15,592 nt of DNA. Source: JAIBAI01 sp044238875. Lineage in GTDB: Bacteria > Bacteroidota > Bacteroidia > M30B66. The notes under the pieces were generated by a model, which searched no databases, was not told the origin of the DNA, and worked only from the letters and a program-made list of their open reading frames with translations. A program made the translations under genes and the position numbers. The stretch is from NCBI GenBank assembly GCA_044238875.1, contig JBIICM010000043.1, positions 1 to 15,592 on the forward strand, in the 5' to 3' direction. Shown here in pieces: positions 15,301 through 15,592 of the stretch; the stretch's first letter is position 1; each line of letters begins with the position of its first letter.

Positions 15301-15592
15301 GCAAGAGCGGTTATTACCGGCCAGTTGGCATATCAGCCCCAACTGCCACCAACCATCATTTTACCGCAGAGTTTTACCTGGATGACTCTGATGGCTTGTA
15401 TTCCCATGCAAGCAAGGATGCCACACTGCATCACCTCAGCCGCTGCGAATACTGGATACTGAACCGCACCAGTGGCGCTTCCAATGTAAATGTAACGCTA
15501 AGCTGGAATACATCCAGCTGCGGGGTTACTAACCTGAGCGATCTTAAGGTTGCCCGCTGGGATGGCACTATGTGGAAAGATCATGGAAATGG
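12324..15592 (+). CDS. Large secreted tandem-repeat protein, beta-helix-like, 3' end missing
   Basis: The frame stays open from the ATG at 12324 to the right edge, giving 1,089 residues with no stop. Residues 1-31 are a signal peptide (MKRVYISLKP, hydrophobic LLLSLPFILLIS, ending ALHA). The mature start reads YTWTGSVSSEWGNPLNWSP, a motif common at the N terminus of large Bacteroidota surface proteins. From residue 142 come four complete 164-165-residue repeats and part of a fifth. Each is built of shorter rungs of roughly 23 residues (FNGxVTF...NSGSG), Ser/Thr/Gly/Asn-rich and suggestive of a parallel beta-helix. Residues about 905-1089 differ: GAQRIEGDGG, then NGPVRKVGNDAFTFPVGKSG, a segment seen in proteins with a C-terminal type IX sorting domain. 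That domain is not visible. It could be an adhesin or structural surface protein; no catalytic motif is seen. The start is supported by the signal peptide. Confidence 0.88.
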   Translation, partial: MKRVYISLKPSAIFLLLSLPFILLISPALHATQYTWTGSVSSEWGNPLNWSPSTGYPDVGDDVIIVSGTNNPLFDEIFGLNNFTINSGSLDLSSFTILINGISTFNGGTISNGNVNCSGTTTTFSGTTFSTGVSVTVNSTNVYLNGGVFNSALSITKSGAGENISDGGNTYKGSFSLTNTGSGTVTFAAVDPDIFEQSATFSNTGAGLIQLCYNATGNQFQGNLVFNSTGSSQGIRLGQNGGSAVLSAGYTMSAGGSGFSAGDLRIKNFTQNGSTSQSLTLTSSAALYIESGVTLNGEVNFSAPNVYLNGASFTSATTITKTGANSNQSLGGNTFGSTTTLANSGSGDFILGVSSADAFNGAVTFTNSGSGTTFVAHVASGTVFNQNIVVNSTGSSKGVRFGQNGGTSTLASSRTITIGGSGFSAGSLRLRNFTQSGSTAQSFNVTSGTAALYLESGTTFNAAVTFTFPQLFLSGSTFQSTATLQKQGATDNSGAGGCTFNGVTTITNSGSGRLTMGTSNPDIFNGNLTLTCSGSSMIQVAHTATGTQFNGNIVINSTGSSAGIKFGQSGGTSTLANTKTITIGASGFENGDLALRGLTQSGSTAQSITEMIYPSSLMLETGTIFNADVTFAAPRIFLNGATFNSTVSITKNSSDQDISSGGNTFNNVVTIINSGDGELALGNLSPDIFNNDLIIENISSDVINLAFGAPGTQFNGNIKLNSNGSSAGIRFGQNGGTSTLASGKIIEIGSSGYTIGDLRLAYFTQSGSTAQTLNTFGSDVDLYLEEGTTFNGTVNFTSPGLFLNGTTFNSNATLTKTGSGFNLSNGGNTFNGVTTISNTGSGSFVLAGSAGDTFNENVTFNQQTAYTLYPAYTTNCFFKKNISTVGSNTAVIFSSNGGRVTVNGTGAQRIEGDGGKSPEIYNLTVNKSSGALALNIPVSITNNLTLSAGNINSSAVNLLTILDNATVSSVSNSSYVNGPVRKVGNDAFTFPVGKSGYYRPVGISAPTATNHHFTAEFYLDDSDGLYSHASKDATLHHLSRCEYWILNRTSGASNVNVTLSWNTSSCGVTNLSDLKVARWDGTMWKDHGN
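12747..14900 (+). repeat. About 495-bp tandem repeat array, 4 units plus a partial fifth
   Basis: Units begin at 12747, 13239, 13734 and 14229 (lengths 492, 495, 495 and 495 bp), and a partial fifth begins at 14724 and fades near 14900. Landmarks in each unit: (V/L/I)(Y/F)L(N/S)G at the start, GGNTF, (P)DIFNG, (T)GSS-x-G-(I/V)-(R/K)-(F/L)-GQ, GGTSTLA, TIGxSGF and FTQSGSTAQ. The shared GSS-G-GQNGG block falls at 13011, 13503, 13998 and 14493. The copies differ widely at the DNA level, mostly at synonymous sites, so the array is old. Confidence 0.92.

Noticed and set aside
1..15592. Insertion sequence, integrase, tRNA attachment site or defence system
   Set aside because: No transposase, integrase, tRNA, nuclease or helicase sequence was recognised, and base composition and gene packing look even through the operon.

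Overview
The window looks like a chromosomal segment of a member of the Bacteroidota. The evidence is lipoprotein signals followed by charged residues (CKKDEE), a TAnnTTTG-type promoter box, weak Shine-Dalgarno signals, a DUF4856-like/imelysin lipoprotein pair, and a large Ser/Thr/Gly/Asn-rich secreted repeat protein of the kind common in that phylum. I cannot name a genus from sequence alone.

Layout. (1) Positions 1-1596, minus strand: two lipoprotein genes, a DUF4856-like protein and a partial imelysin (M75-like) protein, 11 nt apart and likely one transcript. (2) Positions 1597-1877: an AT-rich intergenic region with a candidate promoter and two interlocked perfect inverted repeats. (3) Positions 1878-12078, minus strand: ten genes packed with overlaps of 4-8 nt or gaps of 1-10 nt, so almost certainly one operon. 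In transcription order they are wbpE-like aminotransferase, UDP-glucose 6-dehydrogenase, UDP-glucuronate decarboxylase, wbpD-like N-acetyltransferase, wlbA/wbpB-like oxidoreductase, tviB/wbpO-like UDP-HexNAc dehydrogenase, galE, rfbB, tviC/wbpP-like 4-epimerase and a CpsB/YwqE-type PHP phosphatase. (4) Positions 12079-12323: a divergent intergenic region with a 14-bp palindrome. (5) Position 12324 to the end, plus strand: an open-ended secreted protein with four complete 164-165-residue tandem repeats and part of a fifth.

How the genes fit together. The operon makes activated sugars for surface glycans. One line is UDP-Glc to UDP-GlcA to UDP-Xyl. A second is UDP-Glc/UDP-Gal interconversion. 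A third is dTDP-4-keto-6-deoxyglucose formation. The fourth starts with oxidation of UDP-GlcNAc to UDP-GlcNAcA and then branches, either to UDP-GalNAcA (TviC-like) or to UDP-2,3-diacetamido-glucuronate (WlbA, WbpE, WbpD). No glycosyltransferase, flippase, polymerase, sugar nucleotidyltransferase or tyrosine kinase is present, so the users of these sugars are outside the window. The most thought-provoking juxtaposition is the Wbp-type diacetamido-uronate set next to a divergent large secreted protein that may be a type IX secretion cargo. In Porphyromonas gingivalis a Wbp/Vim-pathway sugar links type IX cargo to the cell surface. The link here is inference, because the C terminus of the secreted protein lies beyond the window.
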